Of a DNA stretch of 53,957 bases, positions 1-8,583 are shown piece after piece (within the stretch, counting starts at the first letter, position 1; each line of letters starts with the position of its first letter). Origin of the DNA: an uncultured Granulosicoccaceae bacterium (GTDB lineage: Bacteria; Pseudomonadota; Gammaproteobacteria; Granulosicoccales; Granulosicoccaceae); NCBI GenBank assembly GCA_937957915.1, contig CALGNZ010000077.1, forward strand, positions 1-53,957, read 5' to 3'. The position numbers and the translations under genes are program-made. The notes beneath the pieces were generated by a model. That model was not told where the DNA came from and did no database searches. It worked only from the letters and a program-made list of their open reading frames with translations.

Positions 1-729
1 GTGCAGTAATGTCACAGCGACTTCCGGTGACGCTATGGCGCACATCAGTGTGGTGGTGTGTTCAGGGCGGGGAGAAAGTTTGACGGACGCCGCTGTAATG
101 ATCCCCAGTGTTCCTTCCGAGCCAATCAGTAAATGCCGTAAATCGTAGCCGGTGTTGTTTTTACGCAGGGTGTTGGCATCATCAAGAATAGAACCATCGG
201 GCATCACAGCCTCGATGCCAAGGCATAAGTCGCGCGCGTTACCGTATTTTACTACCTGAATGCCGCCCGCATTGCTGGCCAGATTACCACCGATCGTGCA
301 ACTGCCTTCAGAGGCGAGTGAAAGACCAAAGCGACGATTGTGTCTGCGCGCAGTGCACTGCACATCAGCAAGCACGCAACCGGCTTCGGCAACAAGTGCG
401 TTATCGTCGGTACTGATTGATCGTATCGTGGTCATGCGTTCCAGTGACATAACCACCACAGAGTTGCAACTTATGTTGATATGTCCGGCTGAACCGCCGG
501 TGCCGGCGCCAAAGGGAACAACACCTATGCAGGCCTCGTTGCAGCTTGCCAGAATTTGCGAAACCTGCAGTGTTGTTGACGGGCGAACAATCAACGCAGC
601 ACTGCCGGTAAATTGCCCGCGCAGGTCGACAAAATACTTCTGTGCATCTGTGGGTGATAGCCAGCCGGTGTGCCCGACAATTGATTTCAGGTGATCGAGA
701 AACGAGGCATCCGGTGTAGCGAGAGGCAT
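1..729 (-). CDS. FAD-binding oxidase, GlcD/D-2-hydroxyacid dehydrogenase type (partial)
   Basis: The reading frame is open from an ATG at 729 to the window edge, giving 243 N-terminal residues; the C-terminal half lies outside the window. It carries the PCMH-type (FAD_binding_4) fold: PFGAGTGG at residues 72-79, IGGNLASNAGG at 146-156 and IGSEGTLGIIT at 202-212, all flavin-binding signatures. The family (GlcD, D-lactate and D-2-hydroxyglutarate dehydrogenases) oxidises 2-hydroxyacids to 2-oxoacids in the cytoplasm, passing electrons to quinone or cytochrome. It starts 35 bp after the stop of the thiamine-diphosphate enzyme and is probably the last visible gene of the tct operon. The substrate cannot be read from the sequence. 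Confidence 0.85.
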   Translation of the reverse strand, partial: MPLATPDASFLDHLKSIVGHTGWLSPTDAQKYFVDLRGQFTGSAALIVRPSTTLQVSQILASCNEACIGVVPFGAGTGGSAGHINISCNSVVVMSLERMTTIRSISTDDNALVAEAGCVLADVQCTARRHNRRFGLSLASEGSCTIGGNLASNAGGIQVVKYGNARDLCLGIEAVMPDGSILDDANTLRKNNTGYDLRHLLIGSEGTLGIITAASVKLSPRPEHTTTLMCAIASPEVAVTLLH

Positions 730-764
730 GTGGCTTAGTCAGTCCTGATGAGCTGCGGCAGGCA

Positions 765-2495
765 TTATTCGATCGAGGCCTTGTCGCGTTTATCCGAGGT
801 TGCTGCCACAATAGGACTGATGACCCCTCGGCACTTGACGTTGAGGCAAGCCGTCTTACCGCTGGCAAGCGCGCGCTGCATAGCCGGGGCAAACTCCTCG
901 CGTTTGGTGACCAGTTCTCCGTGTCCGCCCAGACCTTCAAACATGGCGTGGAAGGGGATATCACGAAAGTCTGTTGCAAAGTGCTGACCGTTGGCAAAAA
1001 GACGTTCCTGCTGTTGGCTGATGCAGTCAAGGCCACCGTTGTTATCAACCACCACAATAATTGGCAGCCCTTCCTGGAAGGCAGCTTCAATAGACAGCCC
1101 GCCAGACAGAAATGCACCGTCACCAGTGATAAGCACAACGTTTTTATTCGGGTTCAGGTTTTTTGCAGACAAGGCGAAAGCAACACCTACACCGAGCAGG
1201 CTATAGTTTCCAGGGTGCATGATGCCCCCCAGTTTTTTGCCATCCCAACCCGCCATATTGACGCCAATCTCATTCCAGAAATGGGTATTGCCGCCGTCGA
1301 AAACCAGCCAGTCTCCATCGGCCATTTCAGCCTGTACATCCAGCCCCAGTTGCAGCGGATGCATTTTCCGTCCTTCCTTCAGGTCGGTGGCTGTTTCCTC
1401 GGCAATGTGCGTCTTCCATTCGTTTACCCAGATGCCGCGTCGCTCGCGTTGCAGATCGAACCAGTTGCTCCAGGTTTTACTGACCGTGGTCAGTGCATCG
1501 AAGAAAGCGCCCGGGTCTGATAGCAGCTGAACGTCGGCGCCGACGTTGTTTTCGAGCTCTTCGTGACTGCCGTTAATGCAAACCAGCTTGCTGTGCTCGG
1601 GTATAAACGGCGGGTTGCCGAAATTCATCTGATTGTCGAGTCGGCAACCAACCATCAGGATCAGGTCGGCTTCGTGAATAGCCTGCTTTGACGGGTGATA
1701 CTGATGAAAATCAGCAAGACCCATATACGCCTCGCTCTCTTCTCCAAGCAGTTTCTGGTTATAGGGAACGTTAAATACAGGAATACGCAGTGTTGTTGCA
1801 GCGGCTTCCAGTTTGCTTTCACTTTTTGACCACCAGACACCGTGCCCGCCGATGATGATCGGTCTTTCAGATTGATTGATCAGTGCCATAATGTGGCTTA
1901 AAGCAGCCGGGTCCGGCCATGCACGAGGTACCGGTTTGTCACTGCGATTAAACGGGCGCTCGTGTCTGCCGGCCTTTTCATCAAACGAGGAAAACATGAT
2001 ATCTACCGGCAAGGCCAGATGTACCGGGCCAGGATACCCTGTGGTGGCCGCTGTCCAGGCGCGATCAACAAATTCGCTGATTCTTTCACCGTCGGTTATT
2101 TGCACGGAATATTTGGTCAGCGGTGCTGCAATGGCTACATCATCGATCTCCTTGAAACCGCCCGAGCCCTGGCGTTTCAGGGTTGATGAGCCGGTAACAA
2201 AGATAACCGGTGAACGTTCTCCCCACGCCTCCAGCATGGCTGGTACCGCGTTGGCAAAACCTTCTGGCCCCACCAGACACACAGCAGGCTTGCGTGAGAC
2301 CCGAGTGTGGCCATCCGCCAGATGGCCGGCGACTTGCTCGTGCGGGCAGTTGACTACTGACATCTGGCATTCCATAAACCCTTCAAGCGCAGGGTTGCAA
2401 AATCCGCCGGCAAGGGTAAAAGTATTTTCCACACCTTTCTCCTTAAATGCCCGAGCCAGTATCTGACCTCCGCGAATTTTTTGTACGTCGCTCAT
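765..2495 (-). CDS. Thiamine diphosphate-dependent enzyme, acetolactate synthase-like
   Basis: This 576-residue protein has the full ThDP enzyme layout: N-terminal pyrimidine-binding domain with the cofactor-activating glutamate in PHEQVAGHLADG (E53), a central domain around 190-340, and a C-terminal domain with the GDG...NN cofactor motif (GDG 458-460, NN 485-486). Relatives include acetolactate synthase large subunit, benzoylformate decarboxylase, glyoxylate carboligase and 2-hydroxyacyl-CoA lyase. No small regulatory subunit is adjacent and the operon is catabolic, so a biosynthetic acetolactate synthase is unlikely. I infer decarboxylation or carboligation of a 2-oxoacid supplied by the neighbouring FAD oxidase or by the TctCBA importer. 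The exact reaction is unknown. Confidence 0.85.
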   Translation of the reverse strand: MSDVQKIRGGQILARAFKEKGVENTFTLAGGFCNPALEGFMECQMSVVNCPHEQVAGHLADGHTRVSRKPAVCLVGPEGFANAVPAMLEAWGERSPVIFVTGSSTLKRQGSGGFKEIDDVAIAAPLTKYSVQITDGERISEFVDRAWTAATTGYPGPVHLALPVDIMFSSFDEKAGRHERPFNRSDKPVPRAWPDPAALSHIMALINQSERPIIIGGHGVWWSKSESKLEAAATTLRIPVFNVPYNQKLLGEESEAYMGLADFHQYHPSKQAIHEADLILMVGCRLDNQMNFGNPPFIPEHSKLVCINGSHEELENNVGADVQLLSDPGAFFDALTTVSKTWSNWFDLQRERRGIWVNEWKTHIAEETATDLKEGRKMHPLQLGLDVQAEMADGDWLVFDGGNTHFWNEIGVNMAGWDGKKLGGIMHPGNYSLLGVGVAFALSAKNLNPNKNVVLITGDGAFLSGGLSIEAAFQEGLPIIVVVDNNGGLDCISQQQERLFANGQHFATDFRDIPFHAMFEGLGGHGELVTKREEFAPAMQRALASGKTACLNVKCRGVISPIVAATSDKRDKASIE

Positions 2496-2542
2496 GTGTT
2501 TTTCCGGTTCTTTTTTAAAGCAGCCTGCAACAGGCCTGTAGA

Positions 2543-4081
2543 TTATAGCTTTGCCTTGCGGCCAGCGGTCCAGGCGATACGAACGATAGCCATAACCGTT
2601 AACGCAAAGAAAAACAGCGCTATCGGGCTTTTAACCATCAGGCCAATCGGGTTGCCCTGGGCGACCAACAGAAATGACCTGAAAGCCACCTCGAATTCAG
2701 GCGCAAGGACAAAACCGATCAGGAACGCCACAAAGGAGTAGTCAAACTTTTTCATCAGATAACCGACAATCGAAAAGATGATCATCAGATAGATATTAAA
2801 AAAATCGTTGGATGATGCATACACCCCGGCTACGCAGGTCAGCGCTATCACCGAATAGGTGATGTACTCTGGCACCTTAACGATATGGCTATAGAGGTTG
2901 CTGCCCAGCAGACCTATAAGAAGGTTAAAAAAATTCGCCACAAACAGAATGGTGAAAATGCCATAGATCAGGGTTGGCTGAGTCTTGAATACATGAGGCC
3001 CGGGTTCAATGCCATGCACCAGAAACGTTCCAATTAACAATGCTGTGGTGACGTTTCCGGGTATGCCAAGTGTCAGTAACGGCACAAAGCTGCCGCCGAC
3101 AACTGCGCTGTTTGCAGCTTCAGGCGCGGCAACGCCATCGAGTGTGCCCTTGCCGTATTCGTCCGGCGTACGCGAATATTTTTTGGCAGTGCCATAGCCC
3201 AGAAAGGCTGCCATCGCAGCGCCAATGCCGGGCAGGGCGCCAATACCCGAACCAATCAGACTGGAGCGAAGAATGGTTTTCCAGTGGCCCAGAAACTCGG
3301 CGATGCTCAATGCCTCTCCACCCGTTGAGCTAATGGGTTCCGGCACAGCGGTTGATCTGTTATCTCGATCGTTATTTTGATTATGGCCGCGACTGAGACG
3401 TCGACGTTCAAGGCCGCGTTCAACGGCAAACATAACCTCGGTAACGCCGAGCATACCAATTGCAATGGGCAGTAACGGTAATCCGTCCTGCAATTCTATA
3501 AAACCAAAGTTTAACCGGGGAGTAGCGGACATCGGGTCCAGTCCGACCATGGCGCAGAGCACGCCAAATGCACAGGCTGCCAAGCCCCTCAGCATTGAAT
3601 CACCAGTCAGGCCGGCGACAAAGGTAAAAGCGAAAAGTACAACAAAGGTGATCTCGGTCGGACCAAACTTCAGTGCGAATGTTGAAAAAGGTGCGGCCAC
3701 CAGATAGAGCAGAATATCGGCCAGCAGCGCACCGGCAACTGACGCATACAGTGCCATTTGCAGCGCTTTTTTTGCTTTACCCGCTTTGGCCAGTGGATAA
3801 CCGTCAAACGCTGATGCAGTGGCTTCAGGCGACCCGGGTGTATTTAGCAAGATGGCAGAAATAGAGCCGCCGTAGGTTCCGCCTTTATAGATGCCTGTAA
3901 GAAAAGCAATGGCAGTGATGGGCTGCATGCCAAAGGTCAGGGGCGACAGCAACGCAATGGCCATCGCCGCGTGCAGTCCTGGTATGGCGCCCATGAATAT
4001 GCCGATAGCAACACCAATTGCTATCGCAAGCAGTGGTTCAAAGGTCATCACGGAGGCAATGCCGGCTATCAACGCGTCCAT
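2543..4081 (-). CDS. tctA: Tripartite tricarboxylate transporter large permease TctA
   Basis: A 512-residue, very hydrophobic protein with about 10-12 membrane segments and the TctA hallmarks GAIPGLHAA near residue 31 and GGTYGGSISAILLNTPG near 67, repeated in degenerate form in the second half (GALPGIGAAMA, LTLGIPGN). TctA is the large membrane subunit of secondary, binding-protein-dependent importers of carboxylates such as citrate, tartrate or aromatic acids. It follows tctB on the same strand after an unusually long gap of 254 bp and precedes the ThDP enzyme by 47 bp. A hydrophilic loop around 230-250, rich in N, D and R, separates the two halves. Confidence 0.93.
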   Translation of the reverse strand: MDALIAGIASVMTFEPLLAIAIGVAIGIFMGAIPGLHAAMAIALLSPLTFGMQPITAIAFLTGIYKGGTYGGSISAILLNTPGSPEATASAFDGYPLAKAGKAKKALQMALYASVAGALLADILLYLVAAPFSTFALKFGPTEITFVVLFAFTFVAGLTGDSMLRGLAACAFGVLCAMVGLDPMSATPRLNFGFIELQDGLPLLPIAIGMLGVTEVMFAVERGLERRRLSRGHNQNNDRDNRSTAVPEPISSTGGEALSIAEFLGHWKTILRSSLIGSGIGALPGIGAAMAAFLGYGTAKKYSRTPDEYGKGTLDGVAAPEAANSAVVGGSFVPLLTLGIPGNVTTALLIGTFLVHGIEPGPHVFKTQPTLIYGIFTILFVANFFNLLIGLLGSNLYSHIVKVPEYITYSVIALTCVAGVYASSNDFFNIYLMIIFSIVGYLMKKFDYSFVAFLIGFVLAPEFEVAFRSFLLVAQGNPIGLMVKSPIALFFFALTVMAIVRIAWTAGRKAKL

Positions 4082-4335
4082 AGTGCCAGTCAGTTAAGCC
4101 GCATTATTCACGAGGATTCGCCATTCAGCGGAAATACTGAAAACAGGTCGCCTGATCGAGAGTGAAACGTGACCCACCACGTGCCGAGCCTGATCTGGCG
4201 AGATGTGCAGCAATATTTACGTCTAATGGTGAATAGACACACTGCCGTTTTAGAAAAGACACCTGAATCAGCGTTTCGAGCTTCGTACATAGACATTTCG
4301 TAAATTTTCACTTGTCGCCTTGTGAATAATGCGGG

Positions 4336-4845
4336 TTAAGCCAGAAAGCCGGGAAAGGCGTTGATATTGGTGCCAAAGCCAAAGCGCAGACCGACGAATA
4401 AAATCGTGGATATGGCAATTGCAATACTTATCATTAACACAGGGCGTCTCCCTCCCGCACAAAACATAAGGCCGATAAGCAGCAGTGCAGAGGATACAAC
4501 ATAGCCTGCTTTCAGCATGAAGAATGCATACATCGCCAGCAGGCCGGCAACAATGACAACACCCATGATCTGGCTAGGCCCAATGGTCACATCTGCTGTT
4601 TTACTGTCTGTAGCTTTATTGTCGGTAGCGGGGGCAACATCATTTGGTGAACGGTGACGTGATAACAACGATAGGGCCAGTTCGAGAGCGGTGAAAACAA
4701 AGATCAGACTCACAGCCAGGTCAGGCAGTAAAGACGCGCCCGACAAAAAAGCGCTCTCACCGTCTTCCGTTTGTAGCGGGATGGCATAAAACGCCACCCC
4801 GCATAGCAGCATAATGACAACAGATAGGGTTTGTCTGTTTGTCAT
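4336..4845 (-). CDS. tctB: Tripartite tricarboxylate transporter small permease TctB
   Basis: This 169-residue protein has the size and profile of TctB: four predicted membrane segments (about 7-24, 38-58, 90-112 and 118-160) with a polar loop around residues 62-88. TctB proteins are poorly conserved, so the assignment rests mostly on topology and on lying between tctC and tctA. It begins 42 bp after the tctC stop codon. Its role is as the small membrane partner of TctA. Confidence 0.85.
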   Translation of the reverse strand: MTNRQTLSVVIMLLCGVAFYAIPLQTEDGESAFLSGASLLPDLAVSLIFVFTALELALSLLSRHRSPNDVAPATDNKATDSKTADVTIGPSQIMGVVIVAGLLAMYAFFMLKAGYVVSSALLLIGLMFCAGGRRPVLMISIAIAISTILFVGLRFGFGTNINAFPGFLA

Positions 4846-4887
4846 AAACGAATTGCTATTACAAAAGCGACTGAAGATTAATGCGGC

Positions 4888-5835
4888 TTAAGGCATCACC
4901 GCCTTCATTGCTACGGCTATCTTTTCGATAGACGCTTTGGTCTCATCACCGCCCATTGGTGTAATGCCAACGTATCGTGCCTGCACCAGTTCCTGAAAGC
5001 GCGGATCATTTGCCGATGCAACAAGTGCCTCTTCGAGCTTTGTTTTGACATCGGCAGGTAAGCCCTTGGGTGCTGCAATCACAGAGTTGTAACTGACGGC
5101 AGGGTAGCCAAGGCTCGACATGGTAGGTGCATCTGGCGTGGCGTTCAGGGGTTCCGAGCCCGAGGCGGCGAGCACAATCATCTCACCTGATTTGACGTAT
5201 TGCACGTGGGGGCCGCCGCTTAAGCCGAAATCCACATGGTCGCCCAGCAGTGACTGCATCATGTTTGCACCGCCTTTTATCGGCAGTGGAATGATCTTGA
5301 TACCGGTTTTTGCAGTGATTGCATCAATTTGCAAACGGTCGGCCGGGCCAAGTGAGCCAAACCTTAGTGGTTCACCGGTCGTTTTGGCATGCTCAATCAT
5401 GGAGTCGAAATCCGTCCATGGTTTGCTCGCCATAGAAACAAAAGACGTTTCAAAGCGTGCCATGGTCAGCAGGTAGTCGAAGTCTTCCATGCCATAGGTG
5501 ACTTTTCCCTGCAACGGGTTAAACGCAAACGTCAAACTGGTTGCGACCACCAGTGAGTAACCGTCCGCCGCTTTTTTGTTCACGGCGGTAGCGGCGATAC
5601 TGCCGCCGGCGCCACCTTTGTAGGTGTGCACAATGGTCTGGCCGAGCTTTTCGGATAGTGGTTCAGAAATCTTTCGTGCCATGGCGTCTGAAAAACCACC
5701 AGGCTTGAAGCCAATGATCATTTCAATTGACTTGTCCGGATACTCTGCAGCCATTGCCGAGTTACCTGCCAGACCCAGCGCGATGACTGTGCTAATTGCG
5801 GTTTTGCCGAGCGATTTTAGAAATCTCATAAACAT
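4888..5835 (-). CDS. tctC: Tripartite tricarboxylate transporter substrate-binding protein TctC (Bug family)
   Basis: A 315-residue periplasmic solute-binding protein. It begins with a Sec signal peptide (about 1-29, cleavage after AMA, mature start AEYPDKSIEMI). The typical Bug-family opening follows: YPDKSIEMIIGFKPGGFSDAMAR, split here as YPDKSIEMI then GFKPGG. It delivers a carboxylate to TctA/TctB. It is the first gene of the minus-strand operon and is divergent from a LysR regulator, with a 249-258 bp shared promoter region, which suggests substrate-responsive control. The ligand cannot be deduced from the sequence. Confidence 0.92.
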   Translation of the reverse strand: MFMRFLKSLGKTAISTVIALGLAGNSAMAAEYPDKSIEMIIGFKPGGFSDAMARKISEPLSEKLGQTIVHTYKGGAGGSIAATAVNKKAADGYSLVVATSLTFAFNPLQGKVTYGMEDFDYLLTMARFETSFVSMASKPWTDFDSMIEHAKTTGEPLRFGSLGPADRLQIDAITAKTGIKIIPLPIKGGANMMQSLLGDHVDFGLSGGPHVQYVKSGEMIVLAASGSEPLNATPDAPTMSSLGYPAVSYNSVIAAPKGLPADVKTKLEEALVASANDPRFQELVQARYVGITPMGGDETKASIEKIAVAMKAVMP

Positions 5836-5909
5836 CCTCCGTTATTCAAGTTTCTGCAGCGACCTTTGGCCAGTCTAACTATCTAAAGCGGATTGGCTAG
5901 TTCATTTTA

Positions 5910-5926
5910 GTTATAATGGTGATAAC
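5910..5926. promoter_or_regulatory. Minor inverted repeat in the tctC-lysR intergenic region
   Basis: GTTAT (5910-5914) and ATAAC (5922-5926) form a perfect 5-bp inverted repeat with a 7-bp spacer, 75 bp upstream of the tctC start. It could be a secondary LysR contact site near the tctC promoter. A short AT-rich repeat like this also arises by chance. Confidence 0.25.
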
Positions 5927-6049
5927 AAAGCGGCATGGCACCCATGGTATAAGCAGGAATTGTGTTGGATGATAAATGCCGTTTGATTGCAGCTAGTGCA
6001 AAATAGTTATGCCGAACCGCGCTGGAAGCGTGTTGTGACTGTGCTTACC

Positions 6050-6068
6050 TCATATCATACAGATATGA
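6050..6068. promoter_or_regulatory. Candidate LysR-type operator (T-N11-A box)
   Basis: TCATATC (6050-6056) and GATATGA (6062-6068) are perfect 7-bp inverted repeats around a 5-bp spacer. The inner part, 6052-6064, reads TATC-N5-GATA and fits the T-N11-A dyad recognised by LysR-type regulators. It lies just before the lysR start in the tctC-lysR divergent region, where such regulators usually bind to repress their own gene and activate the divergent operon. Confidence 0.6.
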
Positions 6069-6093
6069 CCCAATAGAACGATGGGTGCTGAAT

Positions 6094-7023
6094 GTGAAAC
6101 TGACTCAATTAAAGTACTTCGCCAGCATCGTCGAAAATGGCGGCTTTATTGCTGCGGCCAGGGATGTGAACGTCGCACAGCCCGCGCTCAGTCGTCAGAT
6201 AGCAGAGTTGGAGGCCGAAATCGGTGTTGAGCTGCTTAATCGTGGCCCCGGTGGTACAACTGTCACCCAGGCCGGTCAGCGTTTTTATCGCCATGCGCGA
6301 ACCATCCTGGCGCAGATTCAAATCGCCAGTACCGATGCCCGACAGAGCTCCGGAGATCTAATCGGAGAAATCCGTATTGCGATTCCGGTCGGATACGCCG
6401 GGTTTCTAGCGCCGAAGATTGTCGCTCTGGTGGAACGGTCCTACCCTGATTTAACCATCACCATAGTTGATGGCTTGGGCTATCAAACCGGGGAACTGAT
6501 CGAAGCTGGTAAAGTGGACTTCGGTATCATTTCAGATGTTGGCAGTCTTCCCAATGTATTGGTTGAGCCTGTTTTGCAGGAAGATCTGTTCGTCTTTTCA
6601 AAGCGACAGGAAATTAAACCAGTGATGTCAGACATGCCGTTGGTGGATCTTGAATCGCTAAAGCTGATCATGCCGGGGCGTAAGGTGCATGTACGGCGGA
6701 TAGTAGAAGAGGCGCTCATGCAGACCGGGCGCAAGCTCACTGTCAGTTACGAGCAGCAGTCCTTGTTGACCATTCGAAGCATGGTATGCGCGGGTGTTGG
6801 CTCAACAGTTATGCACTGGCCATCAATGGCGGATATCTGGGACGCCGGCTATCTGGATGCTCGCTCTATCGTTAACCCGGGTTTGTCGAGAACAGTTTCA
6901 CTGGCCATCCCGACCCTGCGCCCACTGACCAGCGCATCACGCACTGTGTATAACATCATTCGGCAGATTTTAGTGTCTGACGTGACTGAAGGCCGCTGGC
7001 GGGGACACTTGGTGGTTCAATGA
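6094..7023 (+). CDS. LysR family transcriptional regulator of the tct operon
   Basis: About 309 residues. The N-terminal winged helix-turn-helix (KLTQLKYFASIVENGGF, then AARDVNVAQPALSRQIAELE) is typical of LysR regulators, followed by a two-lobed ligand-binding domain from about residue 90. I prefer the GTG at 6094 because family members begin M-K-L-T-Q-L; an in-frame GTG at 6085 adds three residues. The gene is divergent from tctCBA and has a T-N11-A dyad just upstream, so it most likely regulates that operon in response to its carboxylate substrate or a metabolite. Confidence 0.88.
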   Translation: MKLTQLKYFASIVENGGFIAAARDVNVAQPALSRQIAELEAEIGVELLNRGPGGTTVTQAGQRFYRHARTILAQIQIASTDARQSSGDLIGEIRIAIPVGYAGFLAPKIVALVERSYPDLTITIVDGLGYQTGELIEAGKVDFGIISDVGSLPNVLVEPVLQEDLFVFSKRQEIKPVMSDMPLVDLESLKLIMPGRKVHVRRIVEEALMQTGRKLTVSYEQQSLLTIRSMVCAGVGSTVMHWPSMADIWDAGYLDARSIVNPGLSRTVSLAIPTLRPLTSASRTVYNIIRQILVSDVTEGRWRGHLVVQ

Positions 7024-7334
7024 GAGGGTGCCTGCTTATTAATCATTAGCAGAAGTGATGCAAATGCACAGAACAGCACTCGCACCCGTAATGCATGCCG
7101 GAGCGAAAAACTTAAGCCTGCCGACATTAACAGCTGTAACACTCAGGGCTGCGTGTGAAGTTCACTAACATCTGCGCTGATGCGTGCCGATAATCTGCCA
7201 GACATTCGCAAGTTTAGTTGTTTTATTGACATTATTGAACTATCTAATAAATAGAAGTGAGGCTTTATCCTGACGGTTGTTCGCCGTAATTGATACGGCG
7301 CTGGGCGCAGTAAAACTGACATGGAGTCAACTGA
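7024..7334. other. Intergenic region, possible weak promoter
   Basis: No gene is visible between lysR and the pentapeptide-like protein. A TTGACA hexamer at 7226-7231 lies in an AT-rich stretch and is followed 16 bp later by a poor -10 match (7248-7253), which could serve the gene starting at 7335. GGAG at 7323-7326 is a well-placed ribosome binding site for that gene. Confidence 0.35.
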
Positions 7335-8420
7335 ATGACCGAGAAGTTACTTTCAGACGAACAGCAACCCAACACAGCGTTTGATTATGAGTCGGTGATT
7401 GAGGCTGCCCCGGAAAGGTCCTCTTCAGTGGCTCCGAAAGAGCGATCGCGAACAGAGTCTCCGGCGCCACACACCCTGCAGAGAAAGGGTGGTATCTGTC
7501 ACTGGCTAATGGAAAATCATCAGCTGCTTTCCAGTATCTCCGTGATAATCGGATTGCCAACTACGGTTCTAGCGCTGGTACTGACGATGAATCAGATGAA
7601 GTCATCCAAGGTAAACTTTGAAGAAGAGATGGCTATGCAACGCCGCTCAACGGCTGCAGTGCTGTTTAATGATTTTCTAAAAGACGTTCGAGCGTTGCAA
7701 ACCGGTCCATCCATCAACAACTTACCGCCTGCGCAGCAGAAAGAAGCCAAAAAGCTCCTCGCTGTACAGGCCGAATTTATGTTGTCCGGTATTGGTGATA
7801 CACATATCCGCTCAAAACTATTCAGCTTTCTGGCAAATGAATACGGTGATGAGTTCCTGGCCGGCACACCGATACCAATAGTCAAAACACGCGGATTATC
7901 GTTTGAAAACGGCAATGTTCACGGGTCATTCAGGAAGGTCCTGTTTGAGGATATGTCCTTTGCCGGTGCGTCCATTAACGGGCAATTTGAAAAAGGCTTT
8001 ATACGCTACACTGACTTTTCAAACGTGTTGTTTAACAACCTGAAGATGGAGAAAACCAGTATAAGCTGCACATCAATGGCCGGCGCGGTGCTGTCTGGCG
8101 CCTCACCGAGCCTGAGTGGAACGAAACTGTCGTATGTTGACTTGCGTGGAGTATCGGTAAGGAATTTCGCGTTATCCGACAATGGACATGCCGCTGCACT
8201 AGCTGCCATTTTAAACGCCGCGGAGCGCTTGCATGAAGTGCGGCTTGATCCACCGGTTGAACGCGAGTTGCAAAGCCTTGGTCGCAACATTGAATATGAC
8301 ACTGATTCCGCAGCTATGACTAAGCAAAATCCCGTGCAGTGGTTTGCGAAGATCAAGGGCAATCGCTATTGCGAAAAAAGAGTTGTGACCAACAAGACTG
8401 CACAACCATCATCAACCTGA
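7335..8420 (+). CDS. Membrane-anchored protein with pentapeptide-like repeats
   Basis: I do not recognise this 361-residue protein as a named family. It has a polar N-terminus, one clear membrane segment at about 66-84, a charged helical stretch around 95-150, and a region around 195-270 with spaced F/L and A/G residues in five-residue steps (for example FEDMSFAGASI, YTDFSNVLFNNL, AGAVLSGASPSLSGTKLSYVDL). That pattern resembles the right-handed beta-helix of pentapeptide repeat proteins. Such proteins have varied roles, so no function is assigned. The start is supported by GGAG 8 bp upstream. A small secreted-protein gene follows 13 bp downstream and may be co-transcribed. Confidence 0.75.
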   Translation: MTEKLLSDEQQPNTAFDYESVIEAAPERSSSVAPKERSRTESPAPHTLQRKGGICHWLMENHQLLSSISVIIGLPTTVLALVLTMNQMKSSKVNFEEEMAMQRRSTAAVLFNDFLKDVRALQTGPSINNLPPAQQKEAKKLLAVQAEFMLSGIGDTHIRSKLFSFLANEYGDEFLAGTPIPIVKTRGLSFENGNVHGSFRKVLFEDMSFAGASINGQFEKGFIRYTDFSNVLFNNLKMEKTSISCTSMAGAVLSGASPSLSGTKLSYVDLRGVSVRNFALSDNGHAAALAAILNAAERLHEVRLDPPVERELQSLGRNIEYDTDSAAMTKQNPVQWFAKIKGNRYCEKRVVTNKTAQPSST

Positions 8421-8433
8421 ATCAGCGGAGAAA

Positions 8434-8583
8434 ATGATGTTTATCGTACGGTGTTTATCGTTTGTGCTTTTCATAGTTTCAACAACCGTAATGGCTGACT
8501 GTGTCATCGACGGCGCTGCCTATCCGGAAGGCACTAATATCAACGGCTATGTGTGTGTTGAAGGGAAGTGGGTTGAGGAGTAG
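8434..8583 (+). CDS. Small secreted cysteine-containing protein (49 aa)
   Basis: An ORF of 49 codons begins with ATG ATG after GCGGAG, a good ribosome binding site 3-6 bp upstream. The first 21 residues form a Sec signal peptide (MMFIVRC, hydrophobic core, cleavage after VMA). The mature 28 residues start DCVIDGAAYPEG and end CVEGKWVEE: two cysteines around a C-x2-DG-x2-Y-x2-G ... GY-x-C-x2-GKW pattern. This arrangement recalls small periplasmic proteins of the DUF1496 type, with the cysteines probably forming one disulfide. The function is unknown. Its position 13 bp after the pentapeptide-like gene suggests an operon. Confidence 0.6.
   Translation: MMFIVRCLSFVLFIVSTTVMADCVIDGAAYPEGTNINGYVCVEGKWVEE

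Noticed and set aside
401..1138. 245-codon minus-strand ORF overlapping two genes
   Set aside because: It spans the boundary of the FAD oxidase and ThDP enzyme in another frame and has no family resemblance; both overlapped genes show clear conserved motifs.
4108..4311. 67-codon minus-strand ORF in the tctB-tctA gap
   Set aside because: No ribosome binding site worth noting, unusual composition (many C, R, S) and no recognisable domain.
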